A DNA stretch of 64,000 nucleotides from Nocardia sp. SYP-A9097 (GCF_009649815.1 NZ_WJIC01000004.1:310001-374000), one strand, 5' to 3'; counted from the first letter of the stretch, positions 52,448 to 61,863 are shown. Notes: generated by a model not told the origin, from the letters alone. Program-made: numbers and translations.

Positions 52448-54088
52448 ATGGCGCACGACCGTGCCGGGCGACCGGCGCGCGCCACGGACCTCGAGGACAT
52501 CGCGCACTTGGTGACGGCCTACTACAGCCGGATTCCTGATCCGGCGGATCCGGCGCAGCTGGTGTCCTTCGGTACCTCCGGGCATCGCGGGTCGAGTCTG
52601 GACAACGCGTTCAACGAGTCGCACATCCTCGCCATCACCCAGGCCATCGTGGAGTATCGGGCCACCCGCGGCATCACCGGACCGGTGTATCTGGCCCGCG
52701 ATACGCACGCGCTGTCCGAGCCCGCCTGGACCACCGCGCTCGAGGTGCTCGCCGCCAATGACGTCACCGCCATTATCGATTCGCGTGACAGATATACGCC
52801 CACACCGGCTTTGAGCCATGCGGTGCTGCGGCACAATCGCGGGGGTACCCGGCATCAGGCCGATGGCATTGTGGTGACGCCCTCGCATAATCCGCCGCGG
52901 GACGGCGGGTTCAAATACAATCCGCCACACGGCGGTCCGGCCGATACCGTTGCCACCGATGCGATTGCCGCGCGCGCCAATGAGCTGCTGCGCGGTGGGC
53001 TCGCCGATGTCCGGCGCACCTCGCTCTCGCATGCGATTGCCACCAAGGTCGAACGCTATGACTATCTCGACCGGTATATCGGCGACCTACCCAATGCGCT
53101 GAACCTGGATGCCATTCGGGGCGCGGGGATTCGGCTGGGCGCGGACCCGATGGGCGGTGCGAGTGTCGACTACTGGGAGGAGATCGGGCAGCGGTACGAC
53201 CTCGAACTCGAGGTGGTGAATCCGTTCGTCGATCCGACCTGGCGCTTCATGACACTCGACAGCGACGGCAAGATCCGGATGGATCCGTCCTCGCGCTACG
53301 CCATGGCCTCGCTGGTCGCGATTCGCGACGATTACGACATTTCCACGGGTAATGACGCCGATGCCGACCGGCACGGCATTGTGACTCCCGATGCGGGCCT
53401 GATGAATCCGAATCATTTCCTGGCGGTGTCGATCGAATATCTGATCGCGAATCGGATGGGCTGGGACGCACTCACCAAGATCGGCAAGACGGTCGTGACA
53501 TCGTCCATGATCGACCGCGTGGTCGGTGTACTGGGCCGCGATGTGTACGAGGTTCCGGTCGGGTTCAAATGGTTCGTGCCCGGATTGTTCAGCGGCAGTC
53601 TGGCTTTCGGCGGCGAGGAGAGCGCGGGCGCGTCCTTCCTGCGCATGGACGGCACCGTCTGGACCACCGACAAGGACGGCATCCTGCTCGCTCTGCTGGC
53701 CGCGGAGATCACCGCCGTCACCGGGCAGAGTCCGTCCACCCGATACACCGAACTCGAGAAGCGCTACGGCAGTCCGGCTTACAACCGGGTCGACGCCAAT
53801 GCCACCGTGGAACAGAAAGCCAAGCTGGCGGCGTTGACGCCGGACATGATCACCGCGAAAGAGATCGCCGGGGAACCGATCACGGGTATCCAGACTCGTG
53901 CCCGGGGTAATGGCGCGGCGCTGGGTGGGGTGAAGGTCACCACCGAGAACGCCTGGTTCGCCGCCCGGCCGTCCGGCACCGAGGACAAGTACAAGATCTA
54001 CGCGGAATCGTTCCAAGGCCCCGAGCACCTGGCACTGGTGCAGGCGGCCGCGGAAGAGATGGTGGGGCAGGCTCTATCCGGTGAATAA
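52448..54088 (+). CDS. pgm: Phosphoglucomutase (alpha-D-glucose phosphate-specific)
   Basis: 546 aa. FGTSGHRGS, phosphoserine loop TPSHNPPRDGGFKYN (Ser near 145), metal loop GNDADADRHGIV, sugar loop GGEESAGAS and phosphate loop RPSGTEDKYKIY are all intact. It interconverts glucose-1-phosphate and glucose-6-phosphate for glycogen, trehalose and cell-wall sugar nucleotides. Start ATG has GGGAGGTG. The stop overlaps the next gene start by 8 bases, a coupling with a transporter that is not obvious from function. Confidence 0.92.
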   Translation: MAHDRAGRPARATDLEDIAHLVTAYYSRIPDPADPAQLVSFGTSGHRGSSLDNAFNESHILAITQAIVEYRATRGITGPVYLARDTHALSEPAWTTALEVLAANDVTAIIDSRDRYTPTPALSHAVLRHNRGGTRHQADGIVVTPSHNPPRDGGFKYNPPHGGPADTVATDAIAARANELLRGGLADVRRTSLSHAIATKVERYDYLDRYIGDLPNALNLDAIRGAGIRLGADPMGGASVDYWEEIGQRYDLELEVVNPFVDPTWRFMTLDSDGKIRMDPSSRYAMASLVAIRDDYDISTGNDADADRHGIVTPDAGLMNPNHFLAVSIEYLIANRMGWDALTKIGKTVVTSSMIDRVVGVLGRDVYEVPVGFKWFVPGLFSGSLAFGGEESAGASFLRMDGTVWTTDKDGILLALLAAEITAVTGQSPSTRYTELEKRYGSPAYNRVDANATVEQKAKLAALTPDMITAKEIAGEPITGIQTRARGNGAALGGVKVTTENAWFAARPSGTEDKYKIYAESFQGPEHLALVQAAAEEMVGQALSGE

Positions 54089-55304
54089 CGCCTCCTCCTC
54101 CCCGCGGCTCAAGGCTCTGCCAGTGGAGATCTGGGTGCTGGTGGGGGCCGCGTTCACCATTGCCATCGGATTCGGTTTGGTCGCACCCGCTTTGCCACAG
54201 TTCGCCCGGAGTTTCGGGGTGGGCGTGGCGGCGGCCTCGTTCATCGTCAGTGCGTTCGCGCTGATGCGCCTGGTCTTCGCGCCGCTCGGCGGGCGGCTGG
54301 TGCAGAAGCTGGGGGAGCGGCCGGTCTATCTGACCGGGCTGATCATCGTCGCCATCTCCACGGGTGCGTGCGCGTTCGCCCAGAGTTATTGGCAGCTGCT
54401 GGTTCTGCGGTCGCTCGGCGGTATCGGATCGACCATGTTCACGGTGTCGTCGCTGGCGCTGGTGATTCGGATTTCGCCGCCGCTGGAGCGCGGGCGGGTG
54501 TCCGGAGTGTACTCGACCAGCTTCCTGATCGGATCGATCAGCGGGCCGCTCGTCGGTGGGGCGCTGTCGTTCCTGGGGTTGCGCGCGCCGTTCATCATCT
54601 ACTGCATCGCACTGCTCATCGCGAGTTCGATCGTGTATGTGGCGCTGCGGGATTCACCCCTCGCGGTGCCGGAGGCCGCAAATGGCACGGCGGTCATGAC
54701 ATTTCGGGAGGGACTGGCGCGGCCCGCGTATCGCGCGGCGCTGTGGGCGAACTTCGGTAATGGTGCCGCCGTTTTCGGGGTACGCATGGCGCTGGTGCCA
54801 TTGATCGTGGTCGAGGTGTTGAAGAAGGACGCCGGTCTGGCCGGTGTCGCGCTGACGGTCTTCGCGGCCGGTAATGCGGCGGTGCTGTTCCTCTCCGGAC
54901 GCTGGTCGGATCGCCTGGGGCGCAAGCCGTTCCTGATCGCCGGAACCCTGATCTGCGCGGTCGGCACCACCGGGCTGGGACTGGCCTCGACCTTCCCGTG
55001 GCTGTTGGTCGCGTCGTGTATCGCGGGCATCGGCTCCGGAATGTTCTCGCCCGCCCTGCAGGCCGCGGTCGCCGATATCGTCGGACCGGGGGTACGGGGC
55101 GGGCCGGTGCTCGCGGGCTATCAGATGTCCGCGGACCTCGGCACCTTCCTGGGGCCGTACCTGATCGGCATGCTCGCCGATCAGGTCTCCTACGGAGTGG
55201 CGCTGGGTGTGACCGGCGTGATCCTGGCGTCCGCGTCGGCGGTGTGGCTGGTGGTTCCGGAAACCTTGCGCCGCACGGAGACTGCGGTGCCGACGGGGGC
55301 ATAA
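54081..55304 (+). CDS. 12-TM MFS transporter (DHA1-like)
   Basis: 407 aa, twelve segments. GFGLVAPALPQFARSFG after TM1, motif A-like LGGRLVQKLGERPVYL, and LSGRWSDRLGRKPFLIA at the mid-loop repeat. DHA1-type drug or sugar exporter; substrate unknown. GTG start inside the 3' end of pgm. Confidence 0.82.
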   Translation: MNNASSSPRLKALPVEIWVLVGAAFTIAIGFGLVAPALPQFARSFGVGVAAASFIVSAFALMRLVFAPLGGRLVQKLGERPVYLTGLIIVAISTGACAFAQSYWQLLVLRSLGGIGSTMFTVSSLALVIRISPPLERGRVSGVYSTSFLIGSISGPLVGGALSFLGLRAPFIIYCIALLIASSIVYVALRDSPLAVPEAANGTAVMTFREGLARPAYRAALWANFGNGAAVFGVRMALVPLIVVEVLKKDAGLAGVALTVFAAGNAAVLFLSGRWSDRLGRKPFLIAGTLICAVGTTGLGLASTFPWLLVASCIAGIGSGMFSPALQAAVADIVGPGVRGGPVLAGYQMSADLGTFLGPYLIGMLADQVSYGVALGVTGVILASASAVWLVVPETLRRTETAVPTGA

Positions 55305-55406
55305 CCGGCGCCGCCCGGGTCGGGGCCGGTATCTTCTCGGCCCATTTGAGACTCCCGGGCAGGGTCGCCTGGCCGCCCGTGCAGGGTGTGGTGCAGAGTG
55401 TTCCGG

Positions 55407-56147
55407 GTGAGCGCACCGTCTTCGAAACACACGCCGCGGCCGGTATCGAGCAAAACCACCTACGCCCTCGGCGCGGTGGCCGTGGTGGTGGTCGCGTTGA
55501 TCATCTTTGCCTTCTCCCAATGGAATACGGGCGGCAGCGATTCGATCCGCAATGACGGCTACGGCTCCGCCCACAATCCGGCGGTCTCGGTCGCCATGGA
55601 TTCCGACGGCGCAATCGTCCTGGGCAAGCCCGATGTCACCAAAACCATTGACATCTACGAAGATCCGCTCTGCCCGGCCTGCGGCCAGCTGGAGAAGCTC
55701 TACGGCCAGGAGATCCCCCAGCAGGTCGACGAGGGCAAACTCTCGGTCCGCTACCGCCTCGTCAATTTCCTGGACTCCAAGTCCGGCTCCAAGGACTACT
55801 CCACCCGCGCGGTAGCAGCCAACGAATGCGTAGCCCAGGCCGGTGACGGCCCCGCCTACGCCAAATTCCACACCCTGCTCTTCACCACCAAGCAGCCCTC
55901 CGAAGGCGGCTCCGACCACAACAACCAGGACTTGGCCGCCATCGCCAAGGAGTCCGGCGCCTCCGCCGACGCCCTGAAATGCATCACCACCGGCGACCGC
56001 CTCGACTCGGCCCGCAATCACGCCGAATCCGCCATGAAGGCGCTCACCTCCGCGTCCGGAGACCGAGTAGCCACCCCCTCCGTCTTCCTCGACGGCCACA
56101 AAATCGACGTCAACAAAGAAGACTGGGTCCTGTCCGCCGCCAAGTAA
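55407..56147 (+). CDS. Membrane-anchored DsbA-like thioredoxin protein
   Basis: 246 aa. A single N-terminal helix (TYALGAVAVVVVALIIFAF, about 18-36) anchors a thioredoxin-fold domain outside the membrane; active site DPLCPACGQLEKLY (CxxC), cis-Pro loop VATPSVFLDG. It resembles Rv2969c-type mycobacterial DsbA proteins, which introduce disulfides into exported proteins. GTG start without a strong ribosome site. Possibly co-transcribed with the MFS gene. Confidence 0.82.
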   Translation: MSAPSSKHTPRPVSSKTTYALGAVAVVVVALIIFAFSQWNTGGSDSIRNDGYGSAHNPAVSVAMDSDGAIVLGKPDVTKTIDIYEDPLCPACGQLEKLYGQEIPQQVDEGKLSVRYRLVNFLDSKSGSKDYSTRAVAANECVAQAGDGPAYAKFHTLLFTTKQPSEGGSDHNNQDLAAIAKESGASADALKCITTGDRLDSARNHAESAMKALTSASGDRVATPSVFLDGHKIDVNKEDWVLSAAK

Positions 56148-56221
56148 CCCCCACTGCCTCGGAAGCGGACGAAACCGGCAGTGGCGCGCCGGGATTCACC
56201 TACCGGTCGGCAGGGTGCTCG

Positions 56222-56300
56222 CCGAGTGTGCAGGTATGGCGAGCGAGTGTGCAGCTGTGGCGGGGAAAAAGACAAAACACCACCCAGAGTGCACACTCGG
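56222..56300. repeat. Dispersed palindromic element, copy 3 with tandem halves
   Basis: Two 19-base direct repeats beginning CGAGTGTGCAG (56223-56241 and 56244-56262, 17 of 19 identical) face an inverted copy ending GTGCACACTCG near 56299. The same 10-mer marks the elements at 24668 and 33968. It follows the stop of the DsbA-like gene by about 75 bases. Confidence 0.55.
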
Positions 56301-56499
56301 CACATCGGTTGGGGCATCACGGGTATGCCCTGGGAACGGATCGCGGTTCGGGGCCGCCCAATGCGGCGACGGTTGCATTTTGCGCATGCGATTTCCGTGG
56401 CAAAGCAGGCATCGCTGGGCACGTCGCCTGCCGTACCCGACTCGAGCTACCGGACTACGCCCGGATCGTCCCGTTCTCGACGGGAAGATTGGCCGTGGT

Positions 56500-57004
56500 T
56501 ACTTTCTCGAGCCAAAAGACCAAAGACTAAAGACGCCAAACCAGACCCTCGCGGGGTTGGACGATTGATCACCGGGAACTGACCGGGGCGACACGCCGTG
56601 GGTGGCCACGGTGGGTTCCCGGTGATCGCACGTCCAGGTCGTGGTGGGGTTTTTGTCCTGTTTTTTCTCGTCTTGTTTCTTTTGGTCTTGTTCTTTGCTC
56701 TTCTTGTCCTGGCGTCTTTTGTCTTTGAGTCTTTTGTTCTTGTATCTCTTGTCCTTCTGGCATTCGGCACCATTTCGGTTGCTGCCCAACAGGTTTAGGT
56801 GGGGTGCGGCCTGTCGGGGGACACCGGGTCGGCCGCACCCCGGGCGGGAGTCGCGCGCCAGCCGCGGCTCCTTGGTTGTGGGGGTGGGGGGAATTGGTGG
56901 GGCGCGGCCCATCGAGCCACCAGGAGAGCCGCGCCCCGGGCAGGGAACCGAACTGGCAGTACGGTTCCGTGGTCAGGGGCGGGCAGGGCTGGGACGCGAG
57001 GGGT
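56500..57004. repeat. Non-coding block of nested inverted repeats
   Basis: Contains AAAGAC-type steps at 56512-56540, an exact 13-bp inverted repeat GATCACCGGGAAC (56567-56579 and 56615-56627), a pyrimidine-only-like tract at 56645-56760 that on the minus strand reads as AAAGAC/GACAAA repeats (mirroring the 56512 steps), an 11-bp hairpin (56801-56811 with 56831-56841) and a 10-bp hairpin (56899-56908 with 56928-56937). A 66-codon hydrophobic frame on + and a Lys/Asp/Gln-rich frame on - cross the tract, but both look like by-products of the repeat. Confidence 0.6.
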
Positions 57005-59008
57005 TCACCGGGGTGCGGGGCGGGAAGGGATGGTGGGGATGTCGTTTTCGGGGGTGGTGCGGGCTAGTTGGGGGTGGAGTAGGACGTGGGTGTCCACCGG
57101 GTAGGCGATGTCCGCGGTGAAGGGGCGCGGGGGGAGTGGGGGATTCAGTGGCTCTTCGGGGGCTCGGAGTAGGTGCGGTGTTGCGCGGGTGGGGGCGTCT
57201 ATGTCGGTATCGGGGAAGAGGTAGCGCGCGCCTTCTCGGATGGTTTCGTGTGATTCACCGGTGGGGTCGATCCAGCGCATGCGGTCGGTGTCGGCGAGGT
57301 AGACGCGCCAGGGTTGTTTGCCGCTGTCGGCGAGGGTTTTGAGACGGTGATGGCGTGAGCACAGGACTGCTCGGGGGGCCGCACTGTTCTGCGGGGCGCG
57401 CCGCGATCGCAGCGGATCGAATTGTGCCACCAAGGTTTCGGCGGCGGGCATGGTGCAGCCGGGGAAGCGGCATAGTGCGTCGAAGGCTCGAATTTCGCGT
57501 GGTGGTGCCGATGAGAACAGGTGTGGCACATCGGGTTTGGCGGATGCGGGGGAAAGCTTGGAGCCCGCCGGATGCGCCCCCGGTGCTCCGGTGCCCGCCG
57601 CCCGCCGTGCCTGCATCCGCGATACTTCGGGAGTTGTCGCCTCCGCCCGCCGTGCCGCGGCTCGCAGGGCGTCGGGGGTTGTTGCCTCCGCCAGGTGCGC
57701 GGCCGCTCGAAGTGCTGCCGGCACAGTCGAATCCTTCTGCTGTGCAATCGTTTCCGACTCCGCCGGCATTGCCTGATCCGCCTTCGACACGGCAGGTCGC
57801 AATACCTCGGGTTCGGCGGGGCTCGGCTGCTGCCCGACTATGTGGAGCGGCTCGGGTTCCGACGGGTGGGCCTGGCCTCCGGGGACGCCCGGGACGCGTT
57901 CCCAGGGTGCCCGGGGAGCGATCGGCCCGCGGCGGGCGGTCGGCGGGGCGGGCCGGTCGGGTTCTTCCGGGAATGGCTGGGGAGCAATGGGTTTCGGTGC
58001 GGGATCGCGTTTCGAGCCTGCGGGATGGGCAGCTCGGGATCGTTCCTCCGCCGCGGATCGGGTAGGTGTGGCCGGGTCCGTGGGGGCGGGTTCCTCGGCG
58101 GGGGCGAAGTATTCGGGGATGACCTGGAAGCGGGCGTGTTCGGCGAGGGTGCGGGCCAGGGCGGCGTCGACGGGGCCGTAGCCGGACAGGAAGGCCGGGT
58201 CGTCGCGGAGGCCGAGGAGGGTTTCGGCGGACATGCCCACCTGGATGAGGGGGCGGCGGGGCGCGGCGGGGGCTCCTGCCTGGGGGCAGTATTTGCCCCG
58301 GGTGCAGCCGCAGCGGAGGCGGCCGGTGCCGTCGGCCAGGGCGACCAGGGCGTCGGCGCGGCGTTGCGGCATGGTGCGCGGGTCGTCTTCGCAGACCTGC
58401 AGGCTCATTTCGCGTAGCCGCATCGCCAGGGTTTGCGCGCCGGCGGCGGGGAGTAGGCCGTCGAAGACGGCCATGCCGTCGGCCACGGCGCGGATGCGCA
58501 CATCGCGGTCGGTCTCGCGTTCCTCGCGGCGGCGTTGTTCCCCGTCGGTGTCGAGGCGAATGATCCAGCGTCGCGCGGTCTGCCGCAGCCGGCCCGGATC
58601 GGTGCGGGTGGCGGCGTCGATGAGCTTGGGCTCCAAGGCTTCTCGTATCTCACGTGAGAGTCCGCGCATGGCCTCGGCGATCACCTGCACCCGGGAGAGG
58701 TCTATCCGCCCCGCCGCGAATGCCTTTCTGGTCTGCGGTAGTGAGTCGAGTGCGAGCCCGATATCGATGAGGGCCGCGGCCACCGTCTCGGAGGTGTGCA
58801 CCGCGACCGCGACCTCTGCCGCGGCGAACTCGCCCGCGCGAACCCCACCCGGCCCGGGTTCGGCATTCCCGGCGCGATGCCGGCGATACACCTCCCGAAT
58901 GGCCGTGATCTCCGCCGCCTGCGCGAATGCCGCTGCCCCATGTGCTCGTCGCAGTGCATCGATCAGCTCCGCATCGCCCATCGCCTCCGCCTCTCCGCTA
59001 TCGAACAT
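57005..59008 (-). CDS. DUF222/13E12-family HNH protein with degenerate HNH motif
   Basis: 667 aa. The DUF222 helical domain spans about 10-330 (IREVYRRHRAGNAEPG, ALDSLPQTRKAFAAGRID, VDAALARTLAE). A long Pro/Ala/Glu-rich linker (about 330-490) contains imperfect repeats with core ALRAAARRAEATTPD. The C-terminal zinc-ribbon/HNH starts CRFPGCTMPAAE, but where the family has Asp-His-x-x-P the protein reads VAQFDP; LCSRHHRLKT follows. Loss of the catalytic His suggests no nuclease activity. ATG at 59008 is inside a longer open frame that runs through the tRNA. Confidence 0.75.
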   Translation of the reverse strand: MFDSGEAEAMGDAELIDALRRAHGAAAFAQAAEITAIREVYRRHRAGNAEPGPGGVRAGEFAAAEVAVAVHTSETVAAALIDIGLALDSLPQTRKAFAAGRIDLSRVQVIAEAMRGLSREIREALEPKLIDAATRTDPGRLRQTARRWIIRLDTDGEQRRREERETDRDVRIRAVADGMAVFDGLLPAAGAQTLAMRLREMSLQVCEDDPRTMPQRRADALVALADGTGRLRCGCTRGKYCPQAGAPAAPRRPLIQVGMSAETLLGLRDDPAFLSGYGPVDAALARTLAEHARFQVIPEYFAPAEEPAPTDPATPTRSAAEERSRAAHPAGSKRDPAPKPIAPQPFPEEPDRPAPPTARRGPIAPRAPWERVPGVPGGQAHPSEPEPLHIVGQQPSPAEPEVLRPAVSKADQAMPAESETIAQQKDSTVPAALRAAAHLAEATTPDALRAAARRAEATTPEVSRMQARRAAGTGAPGAHPAGSKLSPASAKPDVPHLFSSAPPREIRAFDALCRFPGCTMPAAETLVAQFDPLRSRRAPQNSAAPRAVLCSRHHRLKTLADSGKQPWRVYLADTDRMRWIDPTGESHETIREGARYLFPDTDIDAPTRATPHLLRAPEEPLNPPLPPRPFTADIAYPVDTHVLLHPQLARTTPENDIPTIPSRPAPR

Positions 59009-59134
59009 GTGTTCGATACTACCCCCGGAAGATCGCCTCCGCCACTCTTTACGCAGGCGATTTGGTTTGTCCGATACGCGTCGTGTAACTTCGTTCAGGC
59101 AAGCGGGGCACGCCCCGTGAGCAAAACTGAATAC

Positions 59135-59207
59135 GGGGCTATGGCGCAGCTGGTAGCGCACCTCACTGGCAGTGAGGGGGTCAGGGGTTCGAATCCCCTT
59201 AGCTCCA
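59135..59207 (+). tRNA. tRNA-Ala (anticodon GGC)
   Basis: 73 bases fold as a full cloverleaf: acceptor GGGGCTA/TAGCTCC (one G-U), D stem GCGC/GCGC, anticodon stem CCTCA/TGAGG with loop CTGGCAG (GGC decodes GCC), T arm AGGGG/CCCCT with TTCGAAT loop, discriminator A. CCA is not encoded. A terminator follows 12 bases later. No att-like duplicate of its 3' end occurs in the window. Confidence 0.95.
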
Positions 59208-59218
59208 CTTCGACAAAG

Positions 59219-59253
59219 GGCCGGATCCGAAGCAATTTCGGATCCGGCCTTTT
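59219..59253 (+). terminator. Rho-independent terminator of tRNA-Ala
   Basis: Perfect 13-bp stem GGCCGGATCCGAA with 5-base loop and TTTT directly after. The following 270 bases to the acyltransferase start hold nothing recognised. Confidence 0.9.
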
Positions 59254-59523
59254 GCGTTTCATATCCTTCCGCGTCCTCGATGGACGACACGCTCCACAGC
59301 ATTGCGGTGACCCGGCGCATCGCCGCGGGGCCCACAATCGATCACCCACCGCCGGTGATGAAATTCCAAAAGCGCTGCACCGGAGGAACTTCGCGCTGTT
59401 CGGTCGCACCTCGAACTGCGACGACCGGGGTCCGTGTGCTTGACTGCATGCTCTTGGTCTCAGTTGCGCGTCGTTCGAGGTTTGTTTGATGAATATGTTC
59501 GAGTTTCCCAGCGGCGTTCTGTC

Positions 59524-60825
59524 ATGACCGTAGAAGATCCTGTGGCGGCTCCGGTTACGCCGGTTGAACGAGTGGTAGGCGGGCGGGGCGGCCGGTTCGA
59601 ATTTCTCGATGCGCTTCGAGGCTTGGCGGCCTTGGCGGTCGTGGTTCAACATTCGTCGGAGCGGCTCTGGCCGGCGTATTTCCGGTTCTCGCAGGCGCAC
59701 TTCGGGCTCGGAGAGTTCGGGGTCTTCGTCTTTTTCCTCGTCAGTGGTTTCATCATCCCCGCATCGCTGGAGCGCGGGCGGTCGCTGGGCGCGTTCTGGG
59801 TGGGCCGGTTCTTCCGGCTGTTCCCGTTGTTCTGGGCCTGCCTGGTCGGGGCGGTGATTCTGCACTCGATACACCGGTACATGTTGCCGGGCGGTTTTCT
59901 GGCCGACCCCGTGCGCAGCTTCATGGCGAACCTCACCATGATGCAGTTCTTCATCGGCAGCTGGGACATTCAGATAATCGGTGCCTCCTGGTCGCTCTCC
60001 TACGAGCTGACGTTCTATCTGTTGCTGTCGCTGCTGTTGATCGCCGGGCTGAACCGTCGATCGGTACCGCTGGCGGTTCTCGCGGTCGGTCTGATCGCTC
60101 CGGGGGCGTTACTGCCGGCCGCGCTGATCACCGGCGGCGCGGCAAACGTCGGCACGCGTTCGATTGTCGCGGTCGTGACGGTCGTGGTCGCGGCGGTGTT
60201 CGTGTACTTGGCAGCGGACCGGCGCTTGGCCCTCGCCGCGATCCTGATCGCATTCATTACCGTCCCATTGGTTCTCAACCAGCCCGGGCCGTCGGTATTG
60301 ACCTTCGGTTATTTCGCGACCATGTTCGTCGGCACGGTGCTCTATCGGATCACGTCGGGCGAGGTCGCCGCGTGGCGCGGCTGGGCGGTGTTCGGGTTCG
60401 CCATATGTGTGATCTTCGGGATCTGTACCTTCGTCGAACCCGTCCTGGACGCGACGTCGGGAGTCTGGGTCACCTGGGTGAAGCAGCCCAGCACCATCAT
60501 TCCCGCCTACCTGGTGTTCGCGGGGGCGTTGTTGCTGCGCCGCCGTTCCTTCCCGCGCCCGCTGCTGTTCCTGGGTCGAATCAGCTACTCGCTCTACGTG
60601 GTTCATGCCCTCGTGCTCGACGGCTTGCCCCGTTGGACCACCTCTGTCGCAGGCATTCCCGCACTCTGGCTTACCTTTTTCTCATGGGTGATCGGTGCGG
60701 TGGTGACCGCGGCGGTGACCTATCGCCTGATCGAGAAGCCGTGCCACAACCTCGGCCACCGCATGATCGCCAGGGTGGATGCACGAAAGCGTGCCGCCGA
60801 GCATCCCCGATCCGTTACCGCGTAA
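59524..60825 (+). CDS. Acyltransferase-3 family membrane protein
   Basis: 433 aa, ten to eleven membrane segments. RFEFLDALRGLAALAVVVQHSS carries the catalytic-type His-Ser region of AT3 (R/K-x-D-x-L-R-G ... H), and SWSLSYELTFYLLLSLLLIAG with the conserved Glu, and the late FLGRISYSLYVVHALVLDG are typical. Such proteins O-acetylate or acylate surface polysaccharides, antibiotics or lipids; target unknown. The ATG has only a weak ribosome site. Confidence 0.82.
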   Translation: MTVEDPVAAPVTPVERVVGGRGGRFEFLDALRGLAALAVVVQHSSERLWPAYFRFSQAHFGLGEFGVFVFFLVSGFIIPASLERGRSLGAFWVGRFFRLFPLFWACLVGAVILHSIHRYMLPGGFLADPVRSFMANLTMMQFFIGSWDIQIIGASWSLSYELTFYLLLSLLLIAGLNRRSVPLAVLAVGLIAPGALLPAALITGGAANVGTRSIVAVVTVVVAAVFVYLAADRRLALAAILIAFITVPLVLNQPGPSVLTFGYFATMFVGTVLYRITSGEVAAWRGWAVFGFAICVIFGICTFVEPVLDATSGVWVTWVKQPSTIIPAYLVFAGALLLRRRSFPRPLLFLGRISYSLYVVHALVLDGLPRWTTSVAGIPALWLTFFSWVIGAVVTAAVTYRLIEKPCHNLGHRMIARVDARKRAAEHPRSVTA

Positions 60826-60944
60826 GAAGATCGGGGACCGGCAGGCGGTGGCGTTGTGGCCGAAATACTCTCGTCGCGGCGCTAGGGTCGGAGGCGGTAG
60901 CCGTTCGGACCCGATGATCGGCGCGGTGAAAGATGTAGGGGCGC

Positions 60945-61841
60945 ATGAATTCTGGGTTCGTCGCGGTGGCTCTGCCGATCGCGCTCGGTGTGATCATGTT
61001 CGGGTTGGGGCTTGCGCTTACTCCGGCGGACTTCACCCGGGTGGCGCGGCAGCCGAAGGTGGTGCTCATCGCACTGGCGTGTCAGATGCTGGTTTTGCCG
61101 CTGGTGGCATTCGGATTGGTGAATTTGTTCCAGCTGGCTCCGCTCGCCGCGATCGGGCTGATGCTGTTGGCGGCCGCGCCGGGTGGGGCGACGGCCAATC
61201 TGTTCAGTCATCTCTTCGGTGGCGACGTCGCGCTCAATGTGTCACTGACGGCGGTCAATTCGATCATTTCGGTGGTGACGGTTCCGGTGATCACCAATGC
61301 GGCGATCGCACACTTCGGCCCCGATGACGGGCCGGGTTCGCTGGGGGTGCAGTTCGGTAAGGCCGTGCAGGTATTCGCGATGGTATTGATTCCGGTGGCG
61401 ATCGGTATGACGGTGCGCGCGCTGCGGCCCGCGTTCGCCGACCGGATGGATAAGCCGGTGCGGATCGCGTCCGCGCTGATTCTGGTGTTCGTGGTGCTGG
61501 GTGCGGTGGCCTCGGATCGGTCGGGCCTGAGCGGTGATCTGCCGGGTATCGCCGCGGCGGCCGCGCTGCTGTGCGCCATCAGTCTGACGGTCGGCTATTG
61601 GGTTCCCCGTGTCCTCGGTGTCGCCGATCGGCAGGCCGTGGCCTGTTCGATGGAGATCGGTATCCATAACAGTGCGATTGCCATCACCATTGCGATCAGC
61701 ATTCTGGACAGCACCGAAATCGCTGTTCCGGCGGCCTTGTACGCGGTGTTCATGTCCCCGTTCGCCGCGGCGTTCGGCTGGCTGATCAGTCGTCGCCTGC
61801 GCCGGGCCGATGCCCCGGAGCTGGCCGCGACCCTGCCGTAG
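60945..61841 (+). CDS. BASS (bile acid:Na+ symporter) family transporter
   Basis: 298 aa, about nine to ten membrane segments with the family blocks GVIMFGLGLALTPADFTRVARQPK and APGGATANLFSHLFGGDVALN (the Na+-site crossover region), and MEIGIHNSAIAITIAISIL in the second half. It transports organic anions such as pyruvate, pantoate or bile acids with Na+; substrate here unknown. AGGGG precedes the ATG. Confidence 0.82.
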   Translation: MNSGFVAVALPIALGVIMFGLGLALTPADFTRVARQPKVVLIALACQMLVLPLVAFGLVNLFQLAPLAAIGLMLLAAAPGGATANLFSHLFGGDVALNVSLTAVNSIISVVTVPVITNAAIAHFGPDDGPGSLGVQFGKAVQVFAMVLIPVAIGMTVRALRPAFADRMDKPVRIASALILVFVVLGAVASDRSGLSGDLPGIAAAAALLCAISLTVGYWVPRVLGVADRQAVACSMEIGIHNSAIAITIAISILDSTEIAVPAALYAVFMSPFAAAFGWLISRRLRRADAPELAATLP

Positions 61842-61863
61842 CCCGCCGAATGCGGATGGATGC

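Noticed and set aside
56598..56798. 66-aa hydrophobic ORF (+) as a membrane protein
   Set aside because: It follows from the pyrimidine-rich repeat tract (TTT/CTT codons) and has no ribosome site or GC3 bias.
56499..56912. Lys/Asp/Gln-rich minus-strand ORF of 137 aa
   Set aside because: Same tract read on the other strand; low complexity, no start signal, flanks look non-coding.
57590..57745. Repeated blocks in the DUF222 gene considered as a CRISPR-like array
   Set aside because: Repeats are imperfect, in frame, without spacers of constant length; they are protein repeats.
59135..59207. tRNA-Ala as an integration site of a mobile element
   Set aside because: No duplicate of the tRNA 3' end and no integrase gene in the window.
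59009..59335. N-terminal extension of the DUF222 gene
   Set aside because: It would read through the tRNA-Ala gene and its terminator.
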